Positions 21,715 through 22,804 of a stretch of DNA of 22,804 bases are shown here, piece after piece. The DNA is from Irineochytrium annulatum (lineage: Eukaryota; Chytridiomycota; Chytridiomycetes; Chytridiales; Chytridiaceae): assembly GCA_027600665.1 (NCBI GenBank), contig JADGJL010000393.1:1-22804 (forward strand), in the 5' to 3' direction. The notes beneath the pieces are model-generated. The model was not told the origin of the DNA, searched no databases, and was given only the letters and a program-made list of their open reading frames with translations. A program made the position numbers and the translations under genes. Positions within the stretch are counted from its first letter, which is position 1; each line of letters begins with the position of its first letter.

Positions 21715-22804
21715 GGTGGTGTGGTGGAGATGGGGGTGTTCCGCGAACCCTTGCAGCTTATAACGCCGTGCGCGGCACGCACGCGCAGTGGGCGGGTGCG
21801 GGCATGCATTCTTTCCAAGAAGGGCATTCCGCACCGCGTGTTCAACAAATCTTGTCCATTCGCAGAACAATTGGCCACGGGAATACAACCACCTGCTGGG
21901 CCGCTCGGGAGAGATCCGCACCCTCCCCCGTCTTGATCGCGCATTCCGTCCTCCCTCCGCGCCGCGCCGCCGCACGAATGTGCGTGATCATCGCGACGGC
22001 TCATCCAAGACGGCGGCAGCACATCGAGACACCGGCCCTGCCTCAGCACGGACTCCACCTCCATGCTTTAGCGCATGCCACGTCTTGCTCTTTGTGTGAG
22101 ATGGTACGCCTTGGACGACGTGGTGTGTGCTGCGCTGGTCCCTCTTTTTGATATATTCTGAAGATACTTCTGACCTGAAGACGTTCTGCTAATAATATAT
22201 CAACGCAACATGATCTATTGTGCTGGTATGATATAAAGTAGTCGGGAGGCTATGGACATTTCTCCAGGGCATCTTGTCCAATATCCTCGTTGTTATTAAA
22301 TTAGCTCCTCTCCTTTATCACATTGTTCAAAATGGCACCAAAAATCGCAAGATAGCACATGATTATTATACTATTAACATACGAAACTGGAGACGCTGCC
22401 TCGACTGAACAACTTGGAGATCGCATAAGAGTAACGTCAGCTGGAGAATAATTAAACGGACAGAGAGCGAGCAAGTAGAATTGGAGAACCGGGAAAGGGG
22501 CTGCAAACAATAGAGGAGGAGCGGCTAGAAAGGGGCATGAATAATAATATAAAGCTCAGCGACGATCTCGGGACGTATTAAAAGTAAACGAGAAGGAAGA
22601 GTCAATGGAATGAAGCCTTAATAGCTAACCAGAACTATTAACTTCGCCAAAGAGGAGATTTGATCGCCAGCTTGACACCGAAGGCGACATAACGCGTTGG
22701 CCACCCGGTAGGAATATCCATGTCTCTCTCACGCCTGCTTTTCCACATAGCAGTGCAAGACACAAGCAACAATCTACTCCTTCCCTGTATCCTCCCCCTC
22801 CTTC
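21715..22804. other. Upstream region of the phosphatase gene and right end of the window
   Basis: About 1.1 kb. The part up to about 22150 is GC-rich and holds the phosphatase promoter. From about 22150 to 22660 the sequence is clearly AT-richer. No ORF has recognisable features; the longest are antisense shadows over the phosphatase 5' end. The last 80 nt become pyrimidine-rich, as seen before fungal start codons, so a plus-strand gene may begin beyond the window, but this is not shown. Confidence 0.4.
21757..21764 (-). promoter_or_regulatory. TATA-like box of the acid phosphatase gene
   Basis: On the minus strand GTTATAAG lies 43-50 nt before the ATG at 21714. It stands out in GC-rich sequence; this close spacing implies a very short leader if it is used. 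Confidence 0.4.

Overview
The window reads as nuclear DNA of a filamentous fungus, most likely a basidiomycete. Every recognisable gene is broken by short GT-AG introns (mostly 47-100 nt). Coding sequence is GC-rich, genes stand alone on both strands, and the products are eukaryotic (SKP1, a SNARE, annexin, SGF29, SMC5). There are no bacterial, phage or CRISPR features. The assignment to Basidiomycota rests on gene style and is inference. All gene models below were spliced by eye, and every exon sum was checked to stay in frame.

Layout from left to right. At 39-2801 (- strand) are two tandem, near-identical SKP1 genes with the same four-exon structure and an unusually long first intron. At 3441-4386 (-) is a Qb-SNARE of the 'novel plant SNARE' type. 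At 5196-5522 (+) is a small secreted protein with ten cysteines. At 5851-8017 (-) is an annexin carrying an N-terminal transmembrane anchor. A divergent promoter region follows, then four + strand genes: an ABC1/ADCK-type atypical kinase (8690-10587), the SAGA subunit SGF29 (10800-12113), the SMC5 ATPase of the SMC5/6 complex (12371-16440, 15 exons), and a WW-domain, single-pass membrane protein with a LEA2-like C-terminal domain (about 16779-18302). Next comes about 1.3 kb without a convincing gene, then a truncated and frameshifted third SKP1 copy on the + strand (19629-19940). The last gene is a secreted acid phosphatase of the phosphoesterase family (20434-21714, -), followed by about 1.1 kb of upstream and intergenic DNA.

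The genes do not form a pathway or cluster; they are ordinary housekeeping genes (ubiquitin ligase adaptor, vesicle fusion, ubiquinone-type kinase, chromatin reader, genome maintenance, phosphate scavenging) mixed with a few lineage-flavoured ones. The points most worth a second look are the SKP1 family history (tandem pair plus an inverted relic about 17 kb away that still shares intron 1 sequence), the membrane-tethered annexin, the cysteine-rich secreted peptide, and several stop-free introns of length 3n that plain ORF finding reads straight through. One of these lies inside the WW domain. I found no clear evidence of a wholly new biological system.
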